Source of the DNA: UBA10365 sp041441915
GTDB taxonomy: Bacteria; Pseudomonadota; Alphaproteobacteria; Rhodobacterales; Rhodobacteraceae
Reading direction: 5' to 3'
Length of the DNA: 64,000 bases
Assembly (NCBI GenBank): GCA_041441915.1
Contig: JASDRS010000015.1
Span: 113,923-177,922, forward strand
Below are positions 42,977 through 51,399 of the stretch, in pieces. The stretch's first letter is position 1, and every line of letters begins with the position of its first letter. A program made the position numbers and the translations under genes. Under the pieces are notes generated by a model, which saw nothing but the letters and a program-made list of their open reading frames with translations, made no database searches and had not been told where the DNA came from.

Positions 42977-43229
42977 ATTTTATCACGCTGGCCTGGTTTT
43001 GACATCAAGTCAGCCCTCTTGTGCGGTGGGGCGACATAGCTTTGTGTCAATTGAACGGTTGCCATGAGCCTTTCTTAAATTAGGTTATTTTTATATAGAC
43101 TTGTTGACGGCTTAATTAAAGAAGGCAAAGCCCTAGTGACAATGGTACTGACATGGGGTATCCCGCGCCCAGACGGGCGTTGGCCAATGGTCAAACCCTC
43201 CACGTCGCATTATTCAGGAGTATGAGGAT
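42977..43229. other. Upstream spacer of dksA, no recognised gene
   Basis: About 250 bp upstream of dksA. Part is probably further decayed sequence of the VWA gene. The dksA promoter must lie here or just downstream. An AT-rich stretch is present at 43070-43125 but no convincing -35/-10 pair was picked. Confidence 0.4.
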
Positions 43230-43652
43230 ATGACGACCGAGGCTGTTTTGCCTGAAGATTACAGGCCCTCTGACGACGAGCCATTTATGAACCCGCGTCA
43301 AATAGAATATTTTAGACGCAAATTGCTGAATTGGAAGCAAGAACTCCAAGGCCAAAGTGCAGAGACGATCGAGGTCCTGCAAGAATCAGGGCGCAATGTG
43401 CCCGACATAGCAGACCGCGCTTCAGAAGAAACCGACCGCGCGCTGGAACTGCGAACTCGTGACCGGCAACGCAAGTTGGTAACAAAAATTGAAGTGGCTC
43501 TACGGCGCATTGATAATGGCGAATTTGGATATTGCGATTTGACTGGAGATCCAATTTCTCTGAAAAGGTTGGATGCGCGTCCGATTGCAAACCTAACTTT
43601 AGAGGCTCAAGAGCGCCACGAACGGCGCGAAAAAGTACACCGCGAAAATTGA
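43230..43652 (+). CDS. dksA: RNA polymerase-binding transcription factor DksA
   Basis: DksA enters the RNA polymerase secondary channel and, with ppGpp, adjusts transcription to growth rate. The product is 140 residues. The coiled coil spans about residues 35-100, with the tip motif DIADRASEETDR (acidic tip, residues 59-70). The globular end keeps GYCDLTGDPISLKRLDARP but only one (Cys102) of the four zinc cysteines of E. coli DksA. This is normal in alphaproteobacteria. The start ATG has AGGAT upstream. A terminator-like hairpin follows. Confidence 0.95.
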   Translation: MTTEAVLPEDYRPSDDEPFMNPRQIEYFRRKLLNWKQELQGQSAETIEVLQESGRNVPDIADRASEETDRALELRTRDRQRKLVTKIEVALRRIDNGEFGYCDLTGDPISLKRLDARPIANLTLEAQERHERREKVHREN

Positions 43653-43673
43653 GCAAACTGTTCAAAAATTATT

Positions 43674-43704
43674 AAAGCCAGGCCCAAAAGGCTTGGCTTT
43701 ATTA
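43674..43704 (+). terminator. Terminator-like hairpin after dksA
   Basis: AAAGCCA-G-GCC / GGC-T-TGGCTTT with a CAAAA loop gives a long stem with one G-T pair, followed by a weak run ATTAT. It ends just before the flavin monooxygenase gene, so it may be only partly effective. Confidence 0.5.
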
Positions 43705-43715
43705 TGGGGTCAGGC

Positions 43716-44903
43716 ATGAGCGTCCAAGGCCAAGAAATCATCGTTGTGGGCGCTGGAATCGCTGGCTTGGCGGCCGCGTGCTCTTTGGCGCTTTTGGGTG
43801 CACGTGTGCGGGTACTTGAACAGGCGGCCGAGCTGCGTACTGCTGGGGCGGGGATTCAAATTTCGCCTAATGGCGCGCGGGTGCTTCAAGCGCTCGGGTT
43901 GATGGAAGCTTTAGAGTCTGTTGGTATGCGGGCCTCGTCCGTGATGTTGCGAGATGGTCTTTTGGGACATCAGGTCAGTAAAACCACTCTCGGGCCGATG
44001 TTTTACTATCTTCACCGAGCCGATCTATTAGGCTTGTTGGCTGATGGTGCGCGCAATACGGGGGTGGTGATAGAATTTGGCCAAAAGATCAGTGCTCCTG
44101 ACCTTTCGGGGAGCTTTCCAAAAATCATGGGCCCAGATGGTCGCATTTATCAAGCGGAGATTGTAATTGGGGCTGACGGTGTGCATTCTACGGTGCGCTC
44201 GGCCCTGAACGGTTTAAAACAGCCAAAATATACAGGATATGTCGCTTGGCGCGCCTTGATAAGTGCTCAGCCCAATGAGCAAGAGCTCGCCGTTGCAGAG
44301 GTATTTATGGCCCCAAAGCGCCATTTTGTGAGCTATCCCTTGCGTTCAGGCAGCTTGCGCAATCTGATTGGGATTGAAGCGCGGCCCAATTTGACCCCCG
44401 AAGGTTGGACGCATCGTGAAACCCCAGTCAATTTTAGAACGGCCTTCACAGGTTTCGCGCCCCGCGTGCAAGAGTGGCTTGTGGTGCTAGGGGAAAAACC
44501 TGACATAGGCTTTTGGGGCCTTTACAGCCATGAAGACTGTGCCCATTGGGGCCGCGCTTTGCCGAAAGGTGGGGTTGCTATCTTGGGAGATGCGGCGCAC
44601 CCTACTTTGCCTTTTATGGCGCAAGGGGCCAATTTGGCGCTGGAAGATGCCTTTGTTTTGGCGCAAGCATTAGATAATTGCCAAGATCTTGGACAAGCAT
44701 TAGGAAGCTATCAAGCCTTGCGCGCTGGACGCACGCGGGCCGTTTTGTTCGCTGCACAGCAAAATGGCCGTGCCTATCATCTTGGTGGGGGTGCGCGCGC
44801 TTTGGCACATGGTGCTTTGCGTTTGGGTGGAGATATAGCCGCTCGTATCGCCTTTAACCGCTATGGGTGGATTTATAATTATGACGTAACAAAAACGGCT
44901 TAG
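43716..44903 (+). CDS. FAD-dependent monooxygenase (salicylate hydroxylase-like)
   Basis: The product is 395 residues of the group A flavoprotein monooxygenases. The FAD-binding GAGIAGLAAACSLALLG is at about residues 12-28, followed by VRVLEQ; GADGVHSTVR (DG motif) lies at about 155; ILGDAAHPTLPFMAQGANLALEDA (GD motif) at about 290. This is the pattern of salicylate and 3-hydroxybenzoate hydroxylases and related UbiH-like enzymes. The substrate cannot be fixed. The ATG at 43716, with GGGG six bases upstream, is chosen over 43704. It converges with xth by 4 bp. No aromatic-degradation genes lie nearby. Confidence 0.87.
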   Translation: MSVQGQEIIVVGAGIAGLAAACSLALLGARVRVLEQAAELRTAGAGIQISPNGARVLQALGLMEALESVGMRASSVMLRDGLLGHQVSKTTLGPMFYYLHRADLLGLLADGARNTGVVIEFGQKISAPDLSGSFPKIMGPDGRIYQAEIVIGADGVHSTVRSALNGLKQPKYTGYVAWRALISAQPNEQELAVAEVFMAPKRHFVSYPLRSGSLRNLIGIEARPNLTPEGWTHRETPVNFRTAFTGFAPRVQEWLVVLGEKPDIGFWGLYSHEDCAHWGRALPKGGVAILGDAAHPTLPFMAQGANLALEDAFVLAQALDNCQDLGQALGSYQALRAGRTRAVLFAAQQNGRAYHLGGGARALAHGALRLGGDIAARIAFNRYGWIYNYDVTKTA

Positions 44904-45679
44904 GCGCGCAGTTTAATCCAAGCCGGCACATGGTCTGACGGCTTTTCACCTGCCCGCACACCCTTATCAATTGCCACATCTTCCAGCAAATCCATGGCTC
45001 GAGCCGACAAGAGAAAAAGATCAATGCGGATGCCGTTGTTGCGCTGATAAGCGCCGGCTTTATAATCCCAAAAACTATAATGTCCGCCGCCTTGATGGCG
45101 TGCGCGAAAAGCGTCCTGAAAGCCTAAATTTTCAATCTCCCGGTATGCGCTGCGACTTTGGGGCAGGAAAAGGGCATCCTCAAGCCACGCTTGAGGCTTG
45201 GCGGCATCTTCGGTTTGGGGGATGATGTTGTAATCACCCGCCATGATCAGCGGCATTTCCAGCGCTAATAAATCCATCGCGTGGCGTTTCATTCGCGCCA
45301 TCCACTGCAATTTATAATCATATTTAGGGCCCGGAACGGGATTACCGTTGGGCAGGTAAAGACCGCAAAGGCGCACTGGCGTGTCACCTATGATGGTGGC
45401 TTCGATCCACCGCGCTTGCATGTCGTCGGCGTCACCCGGCAGACCACGGCTGATGTCTTCAAGCGGCAGTTTTGACAAGATGGCCACACCGTTAAAGCCC
45501 TTTTGCCCGTGGGTTTCGACTTGGTAACCCATCTCTTCAAATATTTCGCGGGGAAAGCCTTCGTCGGCCGACTTGATCTCTTGCAAGGTAATCACATCAG
45601 GAGTGGCTTCGGCTAAATAAGCGGGCAGGGCCTCAATTCGGGCTTTAATCCCATTGATGTTAAAAGTCGCTATTTTCAT
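44900..45679 (-). CDS. xth: Exodeoxyribonuclease III
   Basis: Xth is an AP endonuclease and 3'-5' exonuclease of base-excision repair. The product is 259 residues. Signature motifs of the EEP fold are KIATFNINGIKAR at the start, LQEIKSADEGFP (metal-binding Glu), RLCGLYLPNGNPV, GDYNIIPQ (Asp-Asn) and the C-terminal KPSDHVP (catalytic His). The normal length is 255-270. It overlaps the flavin monooxygenase at the 3' end, and the next gene leftward-transcribed lies 16 bp upstream, so the two may be co-transcribed. Confidence 0.96.
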   Translation of the reverse strand: MKIATFNINGIKARIEALPAYLAEATPDVITLQEIKSADEGFPREIFEEMGYQVETHGQKGFNGVAILSKLPLEDISRGLPGDADDMQARWIEATIIGDTPVRLCGLYLPNGNPVPGPKYDYKLQWMARMKRHAMDLLALEMPLIMAGDYNIIPQTEDAAKPQAWLEDALFLPQSRSAYREIENLGFQDAFRARHQGGGHYSFWDYKAGAYQRNNGIRIDLFLLSARAMDLLEDVAIDKGVRAGEKPSDHVPAWIKLRA

Positions 45680-45695
45680 TTATTACCCTGCGCTG

Positions 45696-46394
45696 TTAGT
45701 TTGCTGCTTCTCGCCATAAAGCATCCAGAGCGTCAATTTCTGATATATCAAATTGATCCGTTTCCAGCCAATAGCGCCCCGAGGGAACGTAATAGCCAAG
45801 CTTTTGTTCCGTTGCCAAGGCCTGATTTGCTAAAGCCATATTATAGGCCAGGCACTTGGCATCTACTAGCCCTTCACATGATGCGCGTGGGCTAATTAGT
45901 TTGGATTTTTCTTGCGACAGGTTTACCACTGCGCAGCCTTGTTGCGCTGCTATAATTTGCAAACGCGCCGATTTTGCTCTTAGGTCGCGCAGACTCACAT
46001 CATCGCGCAAAGGATCAGCGGCACCGGTGCCATAAAAATGTGTGTTTTTGCTTTGATCATAGGTCATATCGCAACCCATAAAAGCGATCACTTTTGGTTG
46101 GTAGTTTCCCAAGGCCCAATAAGCTGCGGTGAAGGCCATCGTCCCCCCCGCGTACACAAACCCGCCAAATCTATTTTGCACACTGACAAATTGAGTTTCG
46201 TCTATCAGATTTTGCCCCACACTGGGTTTCGGGCGGCGGTCGGGAGAAAAATCATACGCAAATATCAAATCGTCCCAGTCATGGCGCACCTGCCAAGCAT
46301 TATTGATTGTGACAATCTTGTTGAACCAATGCGAAGGCCAATGCTGCGCCGCAATCACATTGGGTGCAGAGCCTAATATCAGAATAACAGTCAT
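45696..46394 (-). CDS. Hypothetical protein with nucleotide-binding-like N-terminus
   Basis: The product is 232 residues without a firm family assignment. It starts with the strand-loop motif TVILILGSAPN, has VTINNAW (about residue 30), DDLIFAYDFSPDR, FVYAGGTMAFTAAYWAL (about residue 80), the segment VIAFMGCDMTYD and HFYGTGAADPLRDD, and a polar C-terminus. The pattern SAPN ... GxD..Y....HFYG is reminiscent of DUF115-like and sialyltransferase-like Rossmann proteins, hence possibly a sugar-phosphate or nucleotide-sugar enzyme. That is inference. No signal or membrane segment is visible. It is upstream of xth by 16 bp. Confidence 0.75.
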   Translation of the reverse strand: MTVILILGSAPNVIAAQHWPSHWFNKIVTINNAWQVRHDWDDLIFAYDFSPDRRPKPSVGQNLIDETQFVSVQNRFGGFVYAGGTMAFTAAYWALGNYQPKVIAFMGCDMTYDQSKNTHFYGTGAADPLRDDVSLRDLRAKSARLQIIAAQQGCAVVNLSQEKSKLISPRASCEGLVDAKCLAYNMALANQALATEQKLGYYVPSGRYWLETDQFDISEIDALDALWREAAN

Positions 46395-46482
46395 AGGGCG
46401 GCTTTCTTAAGTGCACCTTAAATTTAGTTCCAGCGTGGGCTTTGGCAAGCAACCACCAGAATTTATTTAAAAGCTTTTTAAA

Positions 46483-46815
46483 TCACATCGAAAAGGAAAT
46501 GCCGCATCCACAAGAAGACGATGCATTGGGATTTTCAACAGTGAACCGCGCTCCAATCAATTCTTGGGAATAGTCGATCACGGCATTTTCTAAAAAAGGT
46601 AGAGACACGGTATCTACCAGCACTTTGTGGCCATTTTTTTCCAAGATAAGATCATCGGCTTGTGGCTCATCAAGGGTGATTTCATATTGAAAACCAGAGC
46701 AGCCGCCCCCTTCGACAGCTACACGCAAGGCCTTGGCCTGGCCAGAGCTGGCGGCTATTTCGGCTAAGCGGTCGAAAGCACGGTCGGTCACACGTGGTGG
46801 CAGGGTAATGGTCAT
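46483..46815 (-). CDS. erpA: Iron-sulfur cluster insertion protein ErpA
   Basis: ErpA is an A-type carrier that delivers Fe-S clusters to apoproteins, including isoprenoid-pathway enzymes. The product is 110 residues. The three ligand cysteines lie in GGGCSGFQYE (about residue 40) and SSCGCGISF at the C-terminus (about 103 and 105). The ATG at 46815 fits the family length; a longer in-frame start at 46863 would add 16 unrelated residues. It is divergent from dgt. Confidence 0.95.
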   Translation of the reverse strand: MTITLPPRVTDRAFDRLAEIAASSGQAKALRVAVEGGGCSGFQYEITLDEPQADDLILEKNGHKVLVDTVSLPFLENAVIDYSQELIGARFTVENPNASSSCGCGISFSM

Positions 46816-46904
46816 GGCTTTTAAATCCGATCTTAACGTCATAGTCTGGTGGACTGTAGACACTATAGGCTTTCGATGCCTTTACTTCAAGAACTGGATA
46901 ACGA

Positions 46905-48056
46905 ATGTCCCTGCGCGCCACCTTCGCCTCGTGCTCAGAAAAATCACGGGGGCGTTTATTCAAAGAAGATCTCTCGACCTTTCGGTCAGCCTTCCAACGT
47001 GACCGTGATCGAATCATTCATTCGTCTGCCTTTCGCCGGCTCAAACATAAGACCCAAGTCTTTGTCGAACATGAGGGCGATTATTATCGCACCCGCCTGA
47101 CGCATACGATCGAAGTTGCGCAAGTAGCACGCACCATGGCGGGGGTTTTGGGGCTGGATACGGATTTGGCCGAAGCCATCGCACTGGCGCATGATTTGGG
47201 CCACACTCCTTTTGGTCATACGGGTGAGGATGCTTTGGCGGCATTAATGGACCCTTATGGAGGCTTTGACCATAATGCCCAAACGATCCGGATAGTCACA
47301 AAATTAGAACGGCATTATGCAGAATTTGATGGGCTTAACCTGACTTGGGAAACGTTAGAGGGCTTGGCCAAACATAATGGGCCCGTTCTTGGGACCCTAC
47401 CGCAGGCCTTGTTTGAAGCCAATCGGTCATGGGACTTTGAACTGACCACCTACGCTAGTGCCGAAGCGCAAGTGGCGGCGATAGCCGATGATGTGGCCTA
47501 TTCGCACCATGATTTACATGATGGTTTGCGCTCGGGTCTGTTTTCAGAAGATGACCTGATGGATCTTCCCGTAACTGGTCCCGCCTTTGTAGAGGTTGAT
47601 AGGCTTTATCCTCAATTAGACAAGATGCGTCGGCGTCACGAAGCCTTGCGCCGCGTGTTTGGCCGCATGGTAGAAGACGTGTTGGCCGTTGCGCAAAATC
47701 GTTTGGCAGTGGCTAAGCCGAGAGCCGTGCAGGAAATCCGTGATTTGGGCGCGCCGCTCATCAGCTTTTCAGAGCCGCTTTTTCAAGAACTCAAATTGGT
47801 TCGCGCCTTTTTGTTTACCCGTATGTACCGTGCCCCCAGTGTAATAATTGAGCGCGAAAAGGTTACTAGGGTCATCAATGATTTGTTCCCGCTTTTTATA
47901 CAAAACCCCAATCTTTTGCCTCAAGAATGGCGTAATGACGTAGTACTAGCCAAAGACGAAGCCGCGCTTGCACGAGTGGTGGCGGACTATGTTTCTGGCA
48001 TGACCGACCGCTTCGCGCTACAAGAACATAAAAGATTAAATCCTGTAGTAAAATAA
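46905..48056 (+). CDS. dgt: Deoxyguanosinetriphosphate triphosphohydrolase-like protein
   Basis: Dgt-type HD-domain enzymes remove triphosphate from dNTPs, controlling the dNTP pool. The product is 383 residues, typical for the shorter alphaproteobacterial type. The HD metal site is visible as RLTHTIEVAQVART and ALAHDLGHTPFGHTGE; FQRDRDRIIHSSAFRRLKHKTQV is the nucleotide-contact segment, and ADDVAYSHHDLHDGLR carries the final metal Asp. In many relatives argS follows; here 276 bp of non-coding DNA precedes a taurine gene instead. Confidence 0.93.
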   Translation: MSLRATFASCSEKSRGRLFKEDLSTFRSAFQRDRDRIIHSSAFRRLKHKTQVFVEHEGDYYRTRLTHTIEVAQVARTMAGVLGLDTDLAEAIALAHDLGHTPFGHTGEDALAALMDPYGGFDHNAQTIRIVTKLERHYAEFDGLNLTWETLEGLAKHNGPVLGTLPQALFEANRSWDFELTTYASAEAQVAAIADDVAYSHHDLHDGLRSGLFSEDDLMDLPVTGPAFVEVDRLYPQLDKMRRRHEALRRVFGRMVEDVLAVAQNRLAVAKPRAVQEIRDLGAPLISFSEPLFQELKLVRAFLFTRMYRAPSVIIEREKVTRVINDLFPLFIQNPNLLPQEWRNDVVLAKDEAALARVVADYVSGMTDRFALQEHKRLNPVVK

Positions 48057-48286
48057 CTGAGTCAAATGGTTTTTTTATCCTGCCTGTTGCACTGTTATTA
48101 GAGGGTGCTCGGAACTACTCACAATTTGACTTTGAGCACCGATATGAAGGTATGTTGTAAAAATTTTAACCCCAGGAGCAGGAAGTGCTACGGATCAAGA
48201 AATGCCCTCTGCTTAAAAATAAAAATTGGATCTATATTTGTGAGAAAATTGGCTATAATAAAGGCGTATGAAACTGTCATTATTGC

Positions 48287-48311
48287 GGCCAGTTTAACCT
48301 GTTAAACGGCC
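48287..48311. promoter_or_regulatory. Inverted repeat upstream of tpa
   Basis: GGCC-A-GTTTAAC-CT-GTTAAAC-GGCC is a near-perfect dyad (seven-base arms plus flanking GGCC) ending 21 bp before the tpa start. It lacks a T-run, so it is a candidate operator or leader hairpin rather than a terminator. Confidence 0.5.
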
Positions 48312-48332
48312 CTACTTTACAAGGATCTTTAA

Positions 48333-49715
48333 ATGGAAAATGTGCCCTATAGTAATGATATTTCTGCAGTAGTTGATGCCGATCGTGCCCATCTATGGCA
48401 TCATTTGATCCAGCACAAACAGTTTGAAACCATTGATCCGCGTATCATAATCGAAGGCAAAGGCATGCGTGTATGGGATGCGCGTGGAAAAGAGTATCTT
48501 GACGCCGTGTCTGGAGGTGTGTGGACTGTGAATGTTGGCTACGGGCGCGAATCTATTGCTAATGCTGTGCGTGACCAGTTGATCAAAATGAACTATTTTT
48601 CCAACTCGGCGGGTTCGGTTCCGGGTTCTCTTTTTGCCAAGCGTCTGATCGAAAAAATGCCTGGTATGGCGCGGGTTTACTATGCTAACTCGGGCTCTGA
48701 AGCGAATGAAAAAGTGTTTAAAATGGTGCGCCAAATTTCGCACCGTCATCACGGTGGTAAGAAATTTAAAATTCTTTACCGTGAACGCGATTACCATGGC
48801 ACCACTATTACGGCTCTGTCTGCAGGTGGCCAACCTCAACGGGTAATGCAATATGGCCCTCTGACGCCTGGGTTTGTGGAAGTGCCGCATTGCTTGGAAT
48901 ACCGCAATCAATACCCAGATGCTGAAAGCTATGGCATCGCTGCGGCCAATGCGATTGAAGATGTGATCTTGGGTGAGGGCCCTGATACGATCGGCGCTAT
49001 CTGTCTAGAGCCCGTAACCGCCGGCGGTGGCGTGATTACTCCTCCCGAAGGATACTGGCAGCGCGTTCAAGAAATCTGTAAAAAATATGATATATTAATA
49101 CATATTGATGAAGTGGTTTGCGGCGTTGGCCGTACAGGTGCTTGGTTTGGTTATCAAAATTATGGCGTTAAACCTGATTTTGTGACGATGGCAAAGGGCG
49201 TAGCTTCAGGCTATGCTGCGATTTCTTGTACTGTAACGACCGAAGCCGTGTTTGACATGTTTAAAGACGATCCGTCAGATCCGATGAGCTATTTTCGCGA
49301 CATTTCGACCTTTGGTGGTTGCACTTCGGGCCCTGCGGCGGCCTTAGAAAATATGCGTATTATAGAACATGAAAATCTTCTTGATAATACTCTAAGCATG
49401 GGCGCGCGTTTGATTAAAAACCTGCATGGCTTGGCTGAAAAACACAAAGTCATTGGTGATGTGCGCGGCAAGGGCCTGTTCTGTGGCGCTGAATTGGTAT
49501 CAGATAGAAAAACAAAAGAACCAGCTGAAGAAAAAATGGTCGCTGCCGTTGTAGTAGACTGTATGGCGCAGGGACTTATCATTGGAATGACTAACCGCAG
49601 TTTGCCGGGCTTTAACAATACACTATGCCTGTCGCCTGCGCTAATTGCTTCGGCAAATGATATAGACGAAATCACTCAAGGTATAGACAACGCCTTGACT
49701 AAGGTTTTTGGTTAA
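48333..49715 (+). CDS. tpa: Taurine-pyruvate aminotransferase
   Basis: Tpa transfers the amino group of taurine to pyruvate, giving sulfoacetaldehyde and alanine. The product is 460 residues, a class III PLP aminotransferase. Features are DAVSGGVWTVNVGYGRES, YYANSGSEANEKVFKMVR (phosphate site), HHGGKKFKILYRERDYHGTT, the IHIDEVVCGVGRTG segment with the PLP aspartate, and the PLP lysine in TMAKGVASGYA. The resemblance to Roseobacter Tpa proteins, and the neighbours tauR and xsc, support taurine rather than another omega-amino acid. An AAGGA ribosome site precedes ATG 48333. Alanine dehydrogenase for pyruvate recycling is not in the window. Confidence 0.94.
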   Translation: MENVPYSNDISAVVDADRAHLWHHLIQHKQFETIDPRIIIEGKGMRVWDARGKEYLDAVSGGVWTVNVGYGRESIANAVRDQLIKMNYFSNSAGSVPGSLFAKRLIEKMPGMARVYYANSGSEANEKVFKMVRQISHRHHGGKKFKILYRERDYHGTTITALSAGGQPQRVMQYGPLTPGFVEVPHCLEYRNQYPDAESYGIAAANAIEDVILGEGPDTIGAICLEPVTAGGGVITPPEGYWQRVQEICKKYDILIHIDEVVCGVGRTGAWFGYQNYGVKPDFVTMAKGVASGYAAISCTVTTEAVFDMFKDDPSDPMSYFRDISTFGGCTSGPAAALENMRIIEHENLLDNTLSMGARLIKNLHGLAEKHKVIGDVRGKGLFCGAELVSDRKTKEPAEEKMVAAVVVDCMAQGLIIGMTNRSLPGFNNTLCLSPALIASANDIDEITQGIDNALTKVFG

Positions 49716-49790
49716 ATATCAATAAAATTAATAAAAAAGGCATTAGTCTTTTTTTGTTTTTTCTTTTCTTCTTGGCCTAATGGCTTAGTC

Positions 49791-49811
49791 TTAAGTCCAT
49801 ATTAGGTTTAA
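49791..49811 (-). promoter_or_regulatory. Candidate TauR operator upstream of tauR
   Basis: Read on the minus strand, TTAAACCTAA and ATGGACTTAA lie as a direct repeat with an 11-bp period. They match the CTGGACYTAA direct repeats known for Rhodobacter TauR at 7 and 9 of 10 positions. The site ends 12 bp before the tauR start, which would suit autoregulation. Confidence 0.55.
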
Positions 49812-49823
49812 TTTAAGGCCAAA

Positions 49824-51323
49824 ATGTTTATACCTGTTGAAAGCTTTTATTTAAAGCCAATGGCAACGGGGACGTTGCAGCAACAAGTCCGCCAAATGAT
49901 CACTGATGGGATACTATCAGGGCGGTTTTGCGCAGGTGAGCGTTTGCCCTCGTCGCGTGCAATGGCTGCGCATTTGTCTATTAGTCGAATTACTGTGACC
50001 TTGGCATATACGGATTTGGTGTCGTCGGATTATCTGGCATCAAAGGGACGGTCGGGCCATTTTGTTTCACATTCGGCGCCAGTGAATTTGGATGTGATCA
50101 CACTTAAACGCCAAAGGCTCGATGGGATGAATTACGACCATTTGACCGAACGGCGTTATTCACAAGCCCCGCGGATTGAGCGGCCTGCAAACTGGCAAGA
50201 TTATCCATATGCCTTTATCTATGGACAGCCAGACGCCACTTTATTTGATCATCAAAATTGGCGCCAATGTGCAGTGCGGGCTTTGGGTAAGCGTGACTTT
50301 GATTCGCTCACGTCAGATTATTATCAACGCGACGATCCTTTGTTGATTGAATATATTTTAAGAAACATCTTGCCTAGACGGGGCATTGACGCCCGCGCTG
50401 ATGAGGTGCTTTTGACCATGGGCGCGCAAAATGCGCTTTGGCTTTCGTCGCATCTGTTGCTTTCGCGCCGTCAAAATGGTGCGCGCCGCCATGGAGTAGT
50501 GGAAAATCCTTGTTATCCAGGATTTCGCCGTATTTTAGATCAGGTAGATTGCCGTATTTCGGCGGTAGATGTTGATGAATTTGGTCTGCCTTCGCATCAT
50601 ATACCATCTGATATAGATGCCGTTTTAACCACCGTCAGTCACCATTGCCCCACCAATGCCACGATGCCCCTATTGCGCCGGCAAGGGCTTTTAAAGGCCG
50701 CCCGTGAACAGAAATTTGTGATTATTGAGGATGATTATGAATTTGAGATGTCGTTTTTTAAACCCGCTTCACCGTCGCTCAAGTCTCTAGACAGTGACGG
50801 GCGGGTGATCTATGTGGGCTCTTTTTCTAAATCTCTATTTCCGGGCCTTCGGATGGGTTACATCGTGGCACCCGAAAGCTTCATTTGCGAAGCCCGCGCC
50901 CTGCGCGCCACCGTACTTGGGCATCCGCCCGGTCATGTGCAGCGCACAGCGGCTTATTTTTTGTCGCTTGGCCATTATGATACGATGATCAATCGCATGA
51001 AATCTGCGTATAAGCGCCGCCGTCAAGTTATGGATGATGCCATCGCCGCTGAAGGACTGTCAATGGCCGGCCAAGGTGGTTTTGGTGGATCCAGTATCTG
51101 GATGCGGGCGCCAGATGGGGTTGATACGGCGGAACTTGCTGCCAACTTGCGTAAGTTGGGGGTGCTGATCGAACCGGGACGCGTATTTTTTGCGCCCGAT
51201 ACTGAAGGCAAGCCCGTGCCAAATAATTGTTACCGTTTGGCTTATTCCTCGATTGCAATTGGCAAGATATGGCAAGGTATCACATTGATTGCGCAAGCCT
51301 TACGCAAAGTTGGACCTAAATAA
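49824..51323 (+). CDS. tauR: MocR-type transcription regulator TauR
   Basis: TauR activates taurine-utilisation genes in response to taurine. The product is 499 residues. An N-terminal GntR winged helix (about residues 15-80: RQMITDGILSGRFCAGERLP, SRITVTLAY) is joined to an aminotransferase-like effector domain with the PLP-binding lysine in VGSFSKSLFPGLRMGY (about residue 335). It lies between tpa and xsc, in the same direction; in Rhodobacter tauR is divergent from tpa, so this is a rearranged order. The ATG at 49824 has AAGG six bases upstream. Confidence 0.9.
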   Translation: MFIPVESFYLKPMATGTLQQQVRQMITDGILSGRFCAGERLPSSRAMAAHLSISRITVTLAYTDLVSSDYLASKGRSGHFVSHSAPVNLDVITLKRQRLDGMNYDHLTERRYSQAPRIERPANWQDYPYAFIYGQPDATLFDHQNWRQCAVRALGKRDFDSLTSDYYQRDDPLLIEYILRNILPRRGIDARADEVLLTMGAQNALWLSSHLLLSRRQNGARRHGVVENPCYPGFRRILDQVDCRISAVDVDEFGLPSHHIPSDIDAVLTTVSHHCPTNATMPLLRRQGLLKAAREQKFVIIEDDYEFEMSFFKPASPSLKSLDSDGRVIYVGSFSKSLFPGLRMGYIVAPESFICEARALRATVLGHPPGHVQRTAAYFLSLGHYDTMINRMKSAYKRRRQVMDDAIAAEGLSMAGQGGFGGSSIWMRAPDGVDTAELAANLRKLGVLIEPGRVFFAPDTEGKPVPNNCYRLAYSSIAIGKIWQGITLIAQALRKVGPK

Positions 51324-51399
51324 CTGAATATTTTGGCTATAAGACTTGCTTATGCGTTGCCATATCCTATGCTGAAAAGATAGTATTTTGGAGATCACC

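Noticed and set aside
48105..48305. A 66-codon frame between dgt and tpa
   Set aside because: AT-rich, cysteine- and lysine-heavy chance composition, no ribosome site, and it crosses the tpa upstream dyad.
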